Assembly: GCA_019279435.1 (NCBI GenBank)
Contig: JAAALK010000289.1
Span: 52,703,164 to 52,767,163, forward strand
Reading direction: 5' to 3'
From: Zizania palustris
Lineage: Eukaryota > Streptophyta > Magnoliopsida > Poales > Poaceae
DNA length: 64,000 bases
The notes under the pieces are model-generated. The model was given only the letters and a program-made list of their open reading frames with translations, ran no database searches and was not told where the DNA came from. Shown here piece by piece: positions 1-11,939 of the stretch. The first letter of the stretch is position 1. The number at the start of each line of letters is the position of its first letter. A program made the translations under genes and the position numbers.

Positions 1-1
1 A

Positions 2-1891
2 CCTGTAATAGCACCTATTAGTCCAGCTCCTGAAGTTGGACCTTCATTAGCAACACCTGTTGTTCATGAGGAACCTGTTATTCAGGAGCCTGTAGTTCCA
101 GTCGTTGCTAATGAAGAACAAGAAGAACACCCCCCTGTGTTAGAAAATAATGTGCCAGTTGAGGAGGACATCATAGAAAATGATGTACCAATTCAAGAAG
201 ACATTAGAAATGATGATATCCCAGTTCAAGAGAACGTTAGGAGATCACAAAGAGTAAGAAGATCAGCTATTCCTGATGACTATGAGGTTTATATGAGTGA
301 AGAAATTCAAATGGAGGGCGATCCCGCCTCTTTTGAAGAAGCTATGAGAAGCCCTCACTCTTCTAAGTGGCTTGAGGCCATGGAGGATGAGATGAGGTCT
401 ATGAGTACCAACAATGTCTGGAAATTAGAAGAAATTCCTAAAGGAGCCAAAACAGTAGGCTGCAAATGGGTCTACAAGGTCAAACGTGACTCCTAAGGGA
501 ATATTGAAAGATTTAAGGCCAGACTTGTTGCTAAAGGCTTCACTCAAAGAGAAGGAATAGATTATAATGAGACATTTTCTCCTGTCTCTTCTAAGGATTC
601 ATTTAGAATCATTATGGCTTTAGTGGCACATTATGACTTAGAGTTACATCAGATGGATGTAAAGACGGCATTTCTCAACGGGGATCTAAATGAGAATGTC
701 TATATGGCACAACCCAAGGGTTTTGTCATAAAAGGGAAAGAAAATTTGGGATGCCGTTTAACTAAGTCCATTTATGGTCTTAAACAGGCCTCTAGGCAGT
801 GGTATCTCAAATTTGATGAGACAATTAGAAAGTTTGGGTTTAAAGAGAATGAAGAGGACAATTGCATTTACGCTAAGTTCAAGAATGGGAAATTTATTTT
901 CCTAGTCTTATATGTGGATGACATCCTACTAGCAAGTAGCGATGTTAATCTACTATTAGAGACTAAGAAGTTTTTGTCGTCTCATTTTGATATGAAGGAT
1001 CTTGGAGAAGCTTCATATGTATTAGGAATTGAGATTCTTCGAGACAGAACTAAGGGGGTATTAGGATTATCACAGAAGGCATACTTAGAGAAAATACTGA
1101 GAAAATATAGTATGCACTACTGTAAGCCTTCGCCTGCTCCGATAGTCAAGGGTGATAAGTTTGGGAACTTTCAGTGTCCCAGGAACCAATATGAGATCGA
1201 TCAAATGAAGTCGGTTCCATATGCTTCTGCTGTCGGAAGCCTAATGTATGCTCAAGTATGTACACGCCCTGACTTAGCTTTTGCCACCGGGATGCTTGGC
1301 AGATATCAGAAAAATCCAGGCATAGATCACTGGAAAGGCGTTAAGAAAGCTTTGCGATATGTGCAAGGCACAAAAGGCCTCATGTTAACATATGAGAGAA
1401 CAAATAACCTTGAAATAGTAGGTTATTCAGACTCGGATTTTGCGGGATGTGTGGATACTGAGAAGTCCACATCAGGTTATATATTCACACTCGCAAAAGG
1501 AGCTGTGTCGTGGAAAAGCTCCAAACAAACTGTGACGGCATCTTCCACGATGTATGCCGAGTTTGTAGCATGTTATGAGGCCACCGGACAGGCACTATGG
1601 TTTAAAAAGTTTATTCCCGGTTTAAGAGTGGTCGACAGTATTGAAAAGCCACTTAAGCTATACTGCGACAATGAGCCAGCAGTATTGTACTCCCATAACA
1701 ACAAGAAGAGTGGTGCTGCCAAACACATCAATATTAAGTACTATGTTGTTAAGGAGAAAATCCAAGATCACACTATAAGTCTAGAGCATATAAGTACCAA
1801 GCGTATGCTTGCGGATCCGCTCACAAAAGGCTTACCACCCAATGTGTTCAGAGAACACTTAACCGGTATGGGTTTAAAGGAAAGCCTATGA
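2..1891 (+). pseudogene. Copia element A: polyprotein 3' part (INT-RT linker, reverse transcriptase, RNase H)
   Basis: The frame is open from the window edge except for one in-frame TAA at 494-496. It begins in the acidic, Pro/Val/Glu-rich linker that follows integrase in copia polyproteins. That linker holds three degenerate 11-12-residue units (VPVEEDI, VPIQEDI, IPVQENV). Reverse transcriptase follows, with the KWVYKVK entry motif before the stop, ARLVAKGF and MDVKTAFLNG after it, and the catalytic YVDD box near 910-922. RNase H follows, with YSDSDFAGC, the STMYAEF segment, CDNEPAV and the closing LADPLTKGLP. The order INT-RT-RNase H is diagnostic of Ty1/copia. The 5' part lies outside the window. 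The TAA interrupts RT near its start, so this copy is not functional as read. Confidence 0.93.
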
Positions 1892-2078
1892 TCATTGGAT
1901 TTATAAGGGCCCAAAATAAGTTTAGAAACTATTTCAAAGTAGTGAAATGTGTTGTAGCTGTTGAGTCACGTAGTACGTAACTGACTATTGTGATGCATCA
2001 TGCTCTATGCATTGATCTATAATGAGATAGAGGTAACGTTAAGTAAGTTGAGAACTAAGTCGAGATCTAGGGGGAGAA
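1892..2078 (+). other. 3' untranslated region and polypurine tract of copia A
   Basis: This is a short noncoding spacer between the polyprotein stop and the 3' LTR. It ends in the purine-rich stretch CTAGGGGGAGAA (about 2067-2078), directly before the TGTTAGG start of the LTR. That is where the plus-strand primer of a copia element is expected. Confidence 0.75.
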
Positions 2079-2496
2079 TGTTAGGATAAGATCTCGGGGG
2101 AGAGGGATCTGAATCCCTCTCCCCCATGCGCACTCAGACCGTTCCCTCAACAAACCCCCCTATTCTCACTGCGCCCTGATCGGGGGCGCCCCAACCGAAC
2201 CATGGTTGAGGGGCCCCTGCCGCTAGCACTATAATAAGGGGGAAGGGCTCAGGCTACAGGTACTGATACCTTGCACGCCCAAACACCTTCCCCACATTCC
2301 CAGACCCGATCTAACACTTGCGCTAAGCGGCGGGAAGCCTCCCTCGCCGCACCGACGCCATGGCATCGTCTTCGTCGACTCCGACCCCCTCCGGTGAAGG
2401 TACACACACCCCTTACTCTCTCTGTTTATACCTAGACATATGCCATGTTCAACCTAGACTCAGCAAACCCTTCTAGACCTAGGCTAGAGATCCTAC
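2079..2496 (+). mobile_element. 3' LTR of copia A (about 418 bp)
   Basis: The LTR starts with TGTTAGGAT right after a polypurine tract. It ends near GATCCTAC, an imperfect inverted copy of the start, just before unrelated reverse-strand copia sequence. A TATA-like ACTATAATAAG lies at about 2229-2239. Downstream, an ATG at about 2360 is followed by a Ser/Pro-rich short frame and a GAAG-GTACAC sequence resembling a splice donor. The right boundary is uncertain by several bases, because the left LTR and target duplication are outside the window. Confidence 0.7.
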
Positions 2497-2920
2497 CTAG
2501 GACCTATCATTCCATACTCATATGCATCACATATTAATTTAATTTTGTCCACCTTACTCATTTCATTAGGGAATATCTTCATCATAGTCTCAAAAGACAC
2601 ATGTCCTAACTGACAATGCAAAAGCAATACCTTAGCTTCTTCACTTGATACAGTAGTTGATGCAAAACACACTGTTTCACTTGTTCTCCTTTGGTCTAAG
2701 TACCAAAGTCCATCATGCTTGATTCTAGTCACATGTCTCTTCCCAATCCGCCTTTCCTAAATTACACAATTCTCATGATCAAGGAAGATCTGACAATCCA
2801 TATCATCAACCAAAGAACTTAATGAAATCAAGTTAACAGGAAAAAGGGGAACATATAAGACTGATGATAGTGTAAGAGAAGGTGTACAATGTATTGCACC
2901 CACTCCTTTAATGAGATAGG
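2497..2920 (-). pseudogene. Copia fragment: protease/pre-integrase (GAG_pre-integrs) region
   Basis: Read on the minus strand, two broken frames give the end of a copia protease region (IHCTPSLTLSSVLYVP) followed by HDGLWYLD and LLHCQLGHVSFETM, the His-containing start of the copia pre-integrase zinc domain. It ends near CDAYEYG, where a second Cys would normally follow. Only about 420 bp remain. The upstream side is cut by the start of gypsy LTR B at 2921, so the fragment was probably the target of B. The opposite flank of B is missing, so this cannot be confirmed. Confidence 0.75.
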
Positions 2921-4302
2921 TGTTGACGCTAAAATCTATCGATACAACACCAACGGACACTAACATCAGTTTGGAAATCCAAAAGTGCGCTAACGCCTAG
3001 GGGTGGCCCACTAAACGTCTCGTGATGCTTACATCGCATTCCGACGATCCTTGACCATGACAATGGAAATAAACAGAGTCATCAGGAAATTAAACAATAG
3101 CAAAATAATATTATTTAACTAATCGAATTGTAGGGGAAGCGATCAAACCAGCCAAACCAAGGCCGTTTGGACCGAAGTGAGTCCAGCGGTCAGACCAGCC
3201 AAGACAGGTCGGTCAGACCGACAGCAGACCGCTGGTCGGACCGACGGTGTAGAGAGGTCACCGAAGGGGGCCTTTGGTGTACAGTGCGAAGGGGGTCCAA
3301 GGCCTCCGTCGCTTGGTACGAATATGGCTGAAGGGGGGCCTCCGATAATCGGTCGGTCAGACCGGTGCCAAGCTCCCAGTCAGACCGAAGGGGTTGCGAG
3401 GGGTTCTGGAGGGTACTCCGACGTGTGGTGCGAAGGGTTCCTGGAGGGTACTCCGGCATGTGGCGCAAAGGATTCCTGGAGGGCCTCCACGTGCAGCCAG
3501 TTAGATTGGCCTCTAGCCTCCGGTCAGACCGAGGTGTGCCAACACGCCAGATGACGGCACGACACAGACCGGTCAGATCGGGAAGGTACTGCTGGTCATA
3601 CCAATAGGGAAGGCAAGGTGGCCTTCGGCTTGCCGACGATCATCTCGATGATGGTGGATGGATGCAGAGATCCTTGGCGATGAAGATGAATATGGACACT
3701 CTGCAAAACAAATAAAATCAAATAGCAATTCGGCCTAGAGACCGAATTACCAATAAAAACCGATAAAAACGATAGAAATCTCTTATTTGGATTGAACGGA
3801 CGATTCACAAGCAAATCAACAAGGTTTACCGTGATTATGACATGACGGACGGATGGATGGTTTACAGCGCAAACGAACAAAGATGGACGTTATGGCTAAT
3901 CCTAGGGCAAGGAAAGTAGATTGAAAAGTAAAGAACGATTCAAGGTAATAGATTAGATCTATTAGGGTTTTGAGCGAGGGTCCCTTGAATCGTCCTTGCC
4001 CCTATATTTATATGGGTTAGTCTTAACGTTCCCGGGCTTCTAATTGACTCAATTACGCGTCCAAGTCGTTAGGATTTGATTGGAGATCAAGACAACCCGA
4101 AAAAGTTCAATATGGTTCGGACACAGACTGGTTTGGTCAGACCGACCTTATAGGGCTGGTCAAATCAAAGTGGGGCCGGTCAGACTGACAGTACATGGTC
4201 GGTTAGACCAGCCTATGCCAGGAATTGCATATTTTCGGTCCAAATTACCAATTTTGACTTTTTGACAATTTTGATCATTAATGCTATTTTTTTCTATAAA
4301 CA
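2921..4302 (-). mobile_element. 3' LTR of gypsy element B (1,382 bp)
   Basis: On the minus strand the LTR begins TGTTTATAG at 4302 and ends GCGTCAACA at 2921. A polypurine tract (reverse complement of CCTGCCCCATGCC) abuts its start at 4303. A TATA box reads TATAAATATA on the minus strand at about 4003-4012. The interior carries eight to ten copies of GGTCAGACCG or one-base variants, for example at about 3190, 3215, 3355, 3380, 3522, 3572, 4136 and 4187. This word is an inverted repeat around a single base. The same LTR family with the same word recurs at 35098-36341 (element C). A related LTR with a different internal word is at 45659-46940 (element D). Confidence 0.88.
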
Positions 4303-5733
4303 CCTGCCCCATGCCTTTTGGCAAACTTAGTGAGCCAAAAGCACAACGGGCTAAGGGTGATATACCCCATATCAGCCTTACGACACTTCAAGCATTTTGC
4401 CACACACTTGGGAAGTAAATTTTCAAATATCTACCATTCTAAGCTATATGAAATCTCTCTCCTTGCAAAGACTCTAGCAAATACGCATTACCTAGAGTGA
4501 TTTCAACAACTCTAAAAGGACCTTCCCAACTAGACGACTATTTATCAAACTTTGGGCTTTTAGTGCCTAAAGGAAAAATCGTCTTCCAAACTAAGTCACT
4601 AACCTAAAATGATTTTGCTTTTACCTTCTTGTTATAAGCTCTAGTCACTCTTCTCTTGTCTCTTTCTATAGATTCTAGAGCCCTTAACCTCTTATCAGTC
4701 ACTTCTTCTAAATTTTCCTTCAAGAGGACCTCATAATCACCGACCGATAACCATCTTGCTTAAGCAACCTCAAAGAGCCAAGATTCACCTCTACGGGTAA
4801 AACAACTTCTTGTACATACACCAACTCATATGGAATTACCTTGGTAGCACCGTGCTTCGCTATTCTACATGCCCACAACGCCTCAGAAAGCACTTCATAC
4901 CACCTCCTAGGAAACTCTTCAATCTTCGTCTTAATAAGCTTAATCATAATTTTATTACTAGACTTGGCCTGACCATTGGTCTGAGCATAGTATGGTGAAG
5001 AGTTTATCAACTTTATACCATAAGATTCAGCAAAATTACGTACTTCTTTAGAAACAAATGAAGCACCCTGATCTGTAGTAAGAGTTTGGGGAATATCAAA
5101 TCTCTGTATAATATGCTTCAAGATAAAATTGATTACCTCGTTATGTGTCATATTCTTGAGAGGCATGGCCTCGGTCCACTTAGTGAAGTAGTCTGTAGCC
5201 ATCAACCCGAATTGATGCCCTTTTGAAGAGAAAGGATGAATTTGTCTGATGAAGTCCAAGCCCCAACCTCGGAACGATCATGGTTTGAGAATGGGATTAA
5301 GCAAAGACACAGAAGCAAGCTGGATATTACCAAACCTTTGACATGCCTCACATCCTCTGTAATACCAAAAACAATCCTTAGTTATAGTCGGCCAATAAAA
5401 ACCCACTCTTTTAAGCATCCAACTTATTTTCTAGGCCAACTAATGAGTACTGCAAAGTCTTTCATGTAATTCACCCATGGTAAGTTTAGATTGATCAGCA
5501 TTCAAACTTTTCAAAAGTACTCCATCAATTGTTCGGAGATACAACTCATCATCAAGCAACATGAATTTAAACGCTTGCCGCCGAACTTTCTGATCAACCC
5601 GCTTGCCAGGGTCTCTCAAATATTGAATAATTGGAGTCCTCCAATCATCCACGTAATTTTCAAAAGTACTCGCCAAGTCCTCACTAGAATTGGTGTTTAG
5701 ATCACAAATTTCAGCTTGCCCCCCGTGCCCCAA
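4303..5733 (-). pseudogene. Gypsy element B: integrase region
   Basis: The N-terminal zinc part (5440-5733) keeps the lead-in residues but is cut by a stop at ELHERLCSTH. The catalytic core (4720-5259) shows ATDYFTKWTEA (first Asp) and TTDQGASF (second Asp). At the third position the usual NGQAE reads NGQAK, so the catalytic Glu is Lys (codon AAG, minus strand, 4963-4965). The C-terminal part down to about 4310 is broken by frameshifts. This integrase belongs to the same family as those of C and D. It should be inactive because of the Lys and the stops. Confidence 0.88.
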
Positions 5734-5900
5734 ACCTTCCTAACACAGGGTGGTCAGACCGGCCATTGCCGGACGGCTGGCATAGGGCGGTCAGACCGGC
5801 CTGACATGGCCGATCAGACCGACCAGACACCTACAGTCAGACCGGCCTGATAGGGCCGGTCAGACCGAAGTATCCTAACTCAGGTGACACAATCTTTCCA
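5734..5900 (-). repeat. Palindromic-word linker of element B between RNase H and integrase
   Basis: About 150 bp between the archaeal-type RNase H and the integrase zinc domain are packed with GGTCAGACCGG and variants (about 5750, 5791, 5812, 5834, 5858). The same word iterates in the LTR of this element at 2921-4302. The corresponding linker in C (33515-33670) has the same word. The linker in D (48340-48640) has a different one. Confidence 0.8.
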
Positions 5901-7365
5901 AGCATCAACTTTTCATATGTGAAAAAATTACATCTTCTGATTTTATAACCAGATGCTTACTAAGCAAAATCATTTACTACTGCGTTGGCCTCTCTAGACA
6001 CATAGGAAATATCAAAGTTGTCAAAAGTACCAATTATGTCTAGGCACTTATCCAAATAGCTATTTAGCAAACCATTAAAGCATTGAGCAACTCTAGATAC
6101 TTGCTAGACAACTAATAGAGAATCACCATATGGATGAATATGTTTAACACTCATGGAATCTAAAAGTTCAAGTCCTAGCAATAAAGCTTCATATTCGGCT
6201 TGATTATTAGTACAAAGAAATTCTAAACGGACCGAGATCTCGAAACTCATACCACTAGGTGATATGAGTACCACTCCGACACATTGGCCATTCTTGCGAG
6301 CCGAACCATCAAAGTAAAGTTTACATGGTACTACTTCAATCAGAACAATGTCACTACTCCAATTGACATCTACATGGTGATCAACTATAAAGTTTGCGAT
6401 GACCTGGCCTTTCACAGCTTTCAAGGGTTCATAAGCCAAGTCATACTCAATTAAAGCATAAGCCAATTTTCCGATTCTCCCACTTAGAATCGGATTTTGC
6501 AACATGTACTTTATAACATCAGTTTGACAAGTGAAAATACATGTGCTAGATATAAGATAGTGGCGAAGTTTGGTACATGCATAATAAAGTGATAAACATA
6601 AATGCTCCAAAAATATGTACCTCGTCTCAACATCTAACAGGTGGTGACTCAAGAACGTGATGATGTAATCTCTTCCCTCCACCTCCTGAGTCAACACATC
6701 TCCTATCACGCTATATTCTGTAGCAACGTACAACCGAAATGGAATCCTAGCTTTCGATGCTCTTACCACATGTGGTGATGATAAACACTCCTTGATCTGA
6801 TCAAAAGCATGTTACTGACTTGCCCCCCAAGTGAATTCGGCTTTGTTCTTTAGCTAAAGTATGGGGACAAAAGCATAAATCTTGCTAGACAGGTTAGATA
6901 TAAAGCAACGCAAATAGTTTACCTTGCCTAGAAACTTCTGCGTATCTCTCTTACATGTCAGCGCTTCAAAGTTCTTAATCTTCTCAAGTCTCTTAGGATC
7001 AATATCAATACCTCTTTCATGAATCATAAATCCTAAGAACTTGTCCGCCGACACGCCAAAAGCACAGTTGAGCGGGTTAATTTTCAAGCTATATTGTCAC
7101 ATTCTTTCAAAAGCCACTCTCAAATCGGCTAAATGGTTACCCATAGCATCCGATTTGACTACAACATCATCTATATAGACCTCTAGCATAACTCCTAGCA
7201 AGTCATGAAAGATCAAGTTCATAGCATATTGATATGTAGCGCCAGCATTCTTTAAACCAAAAGTTATCACAACCCACTCAAACAAGACGACAAAACCAGG
7301 ACATCTAAAGACCATTTTGTAAACATCCTCTTCGGCCATAAAAATTTGATTGTAATCAACATTAC
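5901..7365 (-). pseudogene. Gypsy element B: partial RT, RNase H and archaeal-type RNase H
   Basis: The RT portion at 7339-7097 includes FRCPGF, FGLKNAGATYQ and the catalytic YIDDVVV. After a stop it continues through 7087-6854 (KINPLNCAFGVS, NYLRCF). RNase H follows at 6769-6104 (IPFRLYVATEYSVIGDVL, HLCLSLYYACTKLRHYL). The same frame continues into a second, archaeal-type RNase H (KLYFDGSARKNG, TNNQAEYEALLLGLELL), a hallmark of the Tat lineage of Ty3/gypsy. The N-terminal half of RT is absent: B stops at 7365 where the Sirevirus LTR begins, and B sequence does not resume after 14522. Confidence 0.88.
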
Positions 7366-7479
7366 TGAGAAACCAAGGGTTGGTTTCGGTGTTTTGTGAT
7401 GAGTGATTGACAGGATTTTACCCTCTGTTCGAAGGGGTACCTCCGAAGGGGGTTCAGAGGTTGGACCTCCGAAGAACTT
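7366..7479 (+). mobile_element. 5' LTR remnant of J, joined directly to integrase
   Basis: This is the first 114 bp of the Sirevirus-like LTR, starting TGAGAAACCAAGGG. After GGACCTCCGAAG the sequence jumps to AACTTCTCCATATGG, which in the complete relative E lies in integrase at about 59049. The rest of the LTR, the primer site, gag, protease and pre-integrase are therefore missing. The junction shows only two to four bases of possible microhomology, as expected for illegitimate recombination. Confidence 0.85.
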
Positions 7480-9639
7480 CTCCATATGGACACTGTAGGT
7501 CCTTCTCGGGTCAATTCTTTAGGCGGCAAGTGGTATGTATTAGTTATTGTCGATGATTTCTCTCGCTACTCTTGGGTCTTCTTTCTTGCCAGCAAGGATG
7601 AAATGTTTTCACACTTTCGGAGCTTGGCTGTGAGACTTTTTACTGAACTCCCTGGTGCATTGAAATTCATTCGAAGCGATAATGGCACTGAGTTCAAAAA
7701 TAGTCTCTTTGTTGACTTTTGCATGGAGCATGGCATAGAACATCAATTCTCTGCTCCGCGGGTTCCTCAACAGAACGGTGTTGTTGAGAGGAAGAACCGC
7801 ACTTTGGTTGAGATGGCTAGGACGATGCTTGATGAGCATAGGACTCCTAGAAAATTCTGGGCTGAGGCCATGAACACTGCTTGTTACATCTCAAACCGGA
7901 TATTCTTGCGCTCAATTTTAAACCTGACATCTTATGAGCTGCGTTTTGGGAGACAGCCCAAGGTTACTCATCTTCGAGTTTTTGGCTGTCGTTGCTTTAT
8001 CCTAAAACGTGGTAATTTGGATAAATTTGAGTCGCGCTCTTCTGACGGGATCTTTTTGGGTTACACTACTCATGGTCATTCTTATCGTGTTTTTAATCTG
8101 GAAACTAACACTGTCATCGAGTCATGTGATGTGACTTTTGATGAATCAACTCCCTCTGTTAGTTCTGCTTTTGAACAGGCAAATGAACACGACATGGAAC
8201 AGACCTTATTTGAAGAAGAAGATCCCGGAGAATTCGAGGATGAACCCCTACTACCCTCGACGTCAACCCCTGAAGCTGACCCCGCTTCAACTACTTCGGC
8301 ACGAGGTCCCGAAGCATCTACCTCAACATCGGTCATCTTGGACCACTCCAACACACAAGTTGAGGGGGAGACTGCATCCCGCCGCGAGGCTCCACATCAT
8401 GTTCAAAGGATGCACCCTCCCGAGCATATCATTGGTGAGCTTGATCAAAGGGTAACTCGTTCACATGCTCATTTCACTAATTCTGCTTTTGTTGCTTCTT
8501 TCGAGCCCTTAGATGTTAGTCATGCACTTTCTGATTCTAGTTGGATCAATGCCTTGCATGAGGAACTTGAAAATTTTGAGAGAAACCAAGTCTGGACTTT
8601 AGTTGATCCTCCACCAAATGTTCATTTCATTGGAACAAAATGGATTTTCAAAAATAAACAAGGGGAGGATGGGACTATAGTTAGAAACAAGGCTAGACTT
8701 GTAGCTCATGGCTTTTCTCAAGTAGAAGAGATTGATTTTACTGAAACTTTTGCACCTGTTGCTCGCCTTGAGGCCATTAGGATTTTGCTTGCCTTTGCGA
8801 CATCCCGGGGATTCAAACTCTATCAAATGGATGTCAAAAGTGCTTTTCTTAATGGCTTCATAGGTGAAGATGTCTATGTAAAACAACCCCCTGGTTTTGA
8901 AAACCCCAAGTACCCACATAAAGTCCTTAAACTTCATAAGGCTCTTTATGGACTCAAGCAGGCCCCTCGGGCTTGGTATGATAGACTTAAGTTTTTTCTG
9001 CTTGAGCGAGGGTATTTGATGGGCTCTGTTGATAAAACTTTGTTTACTCTCAAGCATGGCAAAGATTTCCTCCTAGTGCAGATTTATGTGGATGATATCA
9101 TCTTTGGTGGCTCTTCTCATGCTTTGGTTGCCGAGTTTGCAGATACCATGAGCAGGGAGTTTGAAATGTCGATGATGGGTGGACTCACCTTTTTCCTTGG
9201 TTTGCAAATCAAGCAAAGCAAACAAGGTACTTTCGTCCACCAGACGAAGTACACCAAGGACCCGCTCAAGAAGTTCGACATGTCCGATGCGAAGCCCCTC
9301 GCCACTCTGATGGCTACATCTGTAGCATTGGACCCTGACGAAGATGGAGAAGCCGTAGATCAGAAGGAGTTCCGAAGCATGATCGGCTCCCTCCTCTACT
9401 TGACTGCCACGAGGCTGGACATACACTTCGCAGTGTGTCTGTGCGCTCGTTTTCAGGCTTCACCACGAGCTTCGCACCACCAAGCGGTAAAGCGCATTCT
9501 AAGGTATCTCAAACACACCCTTGAATTTGGCATATGGTATTCAGCGTCTTCATCTTTATATCTTCGAGGTTATTCTGATGCGGACTTTGCTGGGTGTAGG
9601 ATTGATAGGAAGAGTACCTCTGGTACTTGTCATTTTCTG
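7480..9639 (+). pseudogene. Sirevirus-like J: integrase, reverse transcriptase and partial RNase H
   Basis: One frame stays open from MDTVGPSRV at 7486 to the break at 9639. It holds the integrase core (VIVDDFSRYSW, RSDNGTEF, QQNGVVERKNR, so all three catalytic acids are present), a long acidic Ser/Thr/Pro linker, RT (FIGTKWIFKNKQ, MDVKSAFLNGF, YGLKQAPRAWY, YVDDIIFGG) and the start of RNase H (GYSDADFAGC, Asp retained). At CHFL the frame runs into an inverted LTR. Compared with E, which has a stop (TAG) at 59995, J has GAG at the matching codon. The protein has no gag or protease and lacks the RNase H C-terminus. Confidence 0.9.
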
Positions 9640-11637
9640 TGTTGGACCGGAAACGGCGACCAGAGGGGGGTGAATGGAAGCTTTTAAAATTTCGGGCTAA
9701 AAACTTAGCCTTTGGTTCAGTTCTGTCTTCTGCGGAACAGGCTTCGAACACTACCTTCGAAGGTCTGGTTCGGAGGTACTTCGACAGCTCCGAACACAGG
9801 CTTCGCAGGGGCAAAAGTTCAAAGCCAAGAAGACTTCGCTCTACTTACAACCCTCGGAAATCTACTCTGCTAAGTCAGTGCAGGCTCCGCACACGGGGTG
9901 CTTTGAGCAGGCTTCGCACTTCACCCTTCGCAAGAGTGGACAGCCCTCTGAGGACTTCGACCAAGTACTTGGCGGCAGCAACAGGTGCTGAGCTTCGTAC
10001 ACGAAGGTCTACACGCACACAAACAGACTATGCTAAGGGCTTCGACACAAGAAGCAAAACGGGTTCGATCAGGGCTTCGCTAGTAAGCTGTGAGGTCTGG
10101 CCTCAAGTTACACAGAGCGACAACACACTGAAAATCACACTTCGCTCGAAACACCCTTCGCCTAGACAGGCTTCGGTGCACTATACTAGCGAGGTATGTA
10201 ACGCGAGCTCAAGCAAAAAGCACAAAGAAGCAGGGCTTCGCCGCTTGAACAAGGAACACAAAATGAATTGAACTCTGGATGAATATAGCGAGGTATGTGG
10301 CTACAGGAGCTCAACAGTAAATGCTCAAAGTGTTAAATGTTACCTACCGAGCCCCCATATTTATAGCTCATAGTTCACCCAAAGGAAATGACTACACTAC
10401 CCCTAGGGTTTACATTGATTTTGACTCTACAGAACTAAGGGGTACAAAAGGTAGTCCACCTTTATTCTGGAGGCTTCTCTGTCAGCTTTGCAGAGGGGAC
10501 AATGTCAGCCTTTTACAGAACAGACAGTATCAGCCTTTGCAGTCTTTGACCTTCTGGAATCCTCCCTTCGCACGCGAGGGTGCGGTAGCTTCGGCGAGAA
10601 GCCTTGAGCCTGTTGGCCTTTGCTTCACCGAAGTCAGCCTCCGATACAGTGACGGTTTTGAGCCGAAGCCGTCAAAGCCCTTGGGCCTTCGCACCAACAC
10701 CTCTGGAGTGGACCACCACGGCTTCGCAGCTACTCCCAGCTCGAACTCCGTCAGTCCGTGTACCGAAGCACCTCAAGTCAACCTTGCTCCAGAGCTAGCC
10801 TTGCTCCGAAGCCTTCCACCCTCCGAAGCCCCACCTTCAGAGTACCACCCTTCGAAGTCCCTCCTTCGTCCAAGGCCTCCGCATGAAGCATTCCATGAGC
10901 ACTTCGTCGTAGTGTTTCTCCCCGAGCACACTCCTCGACGAGCCTCACCCGGACCATGCCTTCGATGCGCCTCGACTTCTGAGACCTTCGTCGGGTACCT
11001 TCGAGTGTCTCCCTCCGGAGCACACTTCGAACACCTTGCCTCCGCAGAGGACTTGTTCCAACCAACTCCGAAGTCACTCCATTCGGAGTACCTTCGAAGT
11101 GCCTCACCTCCGAGGACTTTGTCTCGAAGTACCTTCACCCGGAGCCACGCTCCGCACTCTCTGCCTTCACCTGGCGCGCCTCGACCCGAGGACCGACCCG
11201 GACCACCTTCGCAGCCACCGTGACGGAGCTCCCCGCTCCCCTGGCATCAGGCCTCCCGCTTGACCCAGGTTCACCTGCTACGAACCTTGTCTGTCGCCTC
11301 CTAAGTCCCTGCGCACCACAGACAAGCAGACAAGTGTATCCAGTACTCCGGAGACCTCTCCGGGTTAGCAACCTCCGGCACACTCCGGTGTACTGCCCAA
11401 AGTACCGAAGCCTTCGGTACGAACCCAGTCATCGTGTACTGTCGGACCCCTCCGACAAGCACACTCCGCTGCACAGCTGCAGCAACCAAACACCGAACAG
11501 CCTTCGGTAAAACCACCTCCGAACACCCCTTGGAGGTGCCCCCCTCCGAACACCCTTCGGAGGTACCCTTCGAACAGAGGGTAAAAAGCCTGTCAATCAC
11601 TCATCACAAACACTTGAAACCAACCCTTGGTTTCTCA
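9640..11637 (-). mobile_element. Inverted Sirevirus LTR nested in J (1,998 bp)
   Basis: On the minus strand the LTR starts TGAGAAACC at 11637 and ends GGTCCAACA at 9640. Its length and content match the LTR of E (2,044 bp), including the conserved end CATTCACCCCCC-TCTGGTCGCCG seen inverted at 9646-9680. A TATAAATA box reads on the minus strand at 10358-10365. It lies in the RNase H of J after TTTTCTG (9639). The rest of the inserted element and the RNase H tail of J are gone. Confidence 0.88.
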
Positions 11638-11857
11638 ATCTCCCCCTTGATGAGTGCATTGACAACCAACTTTAAAGTCCAAGAAAATGTAAAAATTTTC
11701 AGCACACAAGTGACCATAAAAACTCAGAAAAGAGCCAAATCATGTCACTTGACAAAAGAATTTTCCTCCCCCTTTCTCAAAAGAGTAAAAGCCCCTTCGG
11801 CAATAAAAACTCCCCCTGAGTTAAGTTTTCCCTTTGGCAACAAAGAATCTTCTTGGA
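11638..11857 (-). mobile_element. 3' internal tail of the inverted Sirevirus copy
   Basis: The sequence is the reverse complement of the polypurine-rich 3' region of E (62600-62793), including the PPT AAGGGGGAGAT next to the LTR and further tracts such as CTCCCCCTGAG and CCCCTTTCTC. Homology fades near 11850, where plus-strand J sequence takes over. Confidence 0.8.
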
Positions 11858-11860
11858 TTT

Positions 11861-11939
11861 ATGGTCACTTGTGTGCTGAAAGTTTTTAAATTTTCTTGGA
11901 TTTAAAGTTGGTTGTCAATGCACTCATCAAGGGGGAGAT
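11861..11939 (+). mobile_element. 3' internal tail and polypurine tract of J
   Basis: These 79 bp (ATGGTCACTTGTG to TCAAGGGGGAGAT) are the plus-strand version of the stretch found inverted at 11638-11716. They lead directly into the 3' LTR of J. The equal 79-bp lengths make this the inner part of a long inverted repeat with a 144-bp spacer (11717-11860). Confidence 0.85.

Noticed and set aside
3177..3607. Frames in LTR B with Arg/Gln/Thr repeats
   Set aside because: These are translation of the iterated GGTCAGACCG word in a noncoding LTR.
10321..11600. Long frames on both strands (for example 300 codons at 10321-11223)
   Set aside because: They lie entirely within an LTR rich in TTCGAAG/CTCCGAAG words; the same frames appear in every copy of this LTR (12338-12845, 54215-54939, 63136-63936) and carry no domain.
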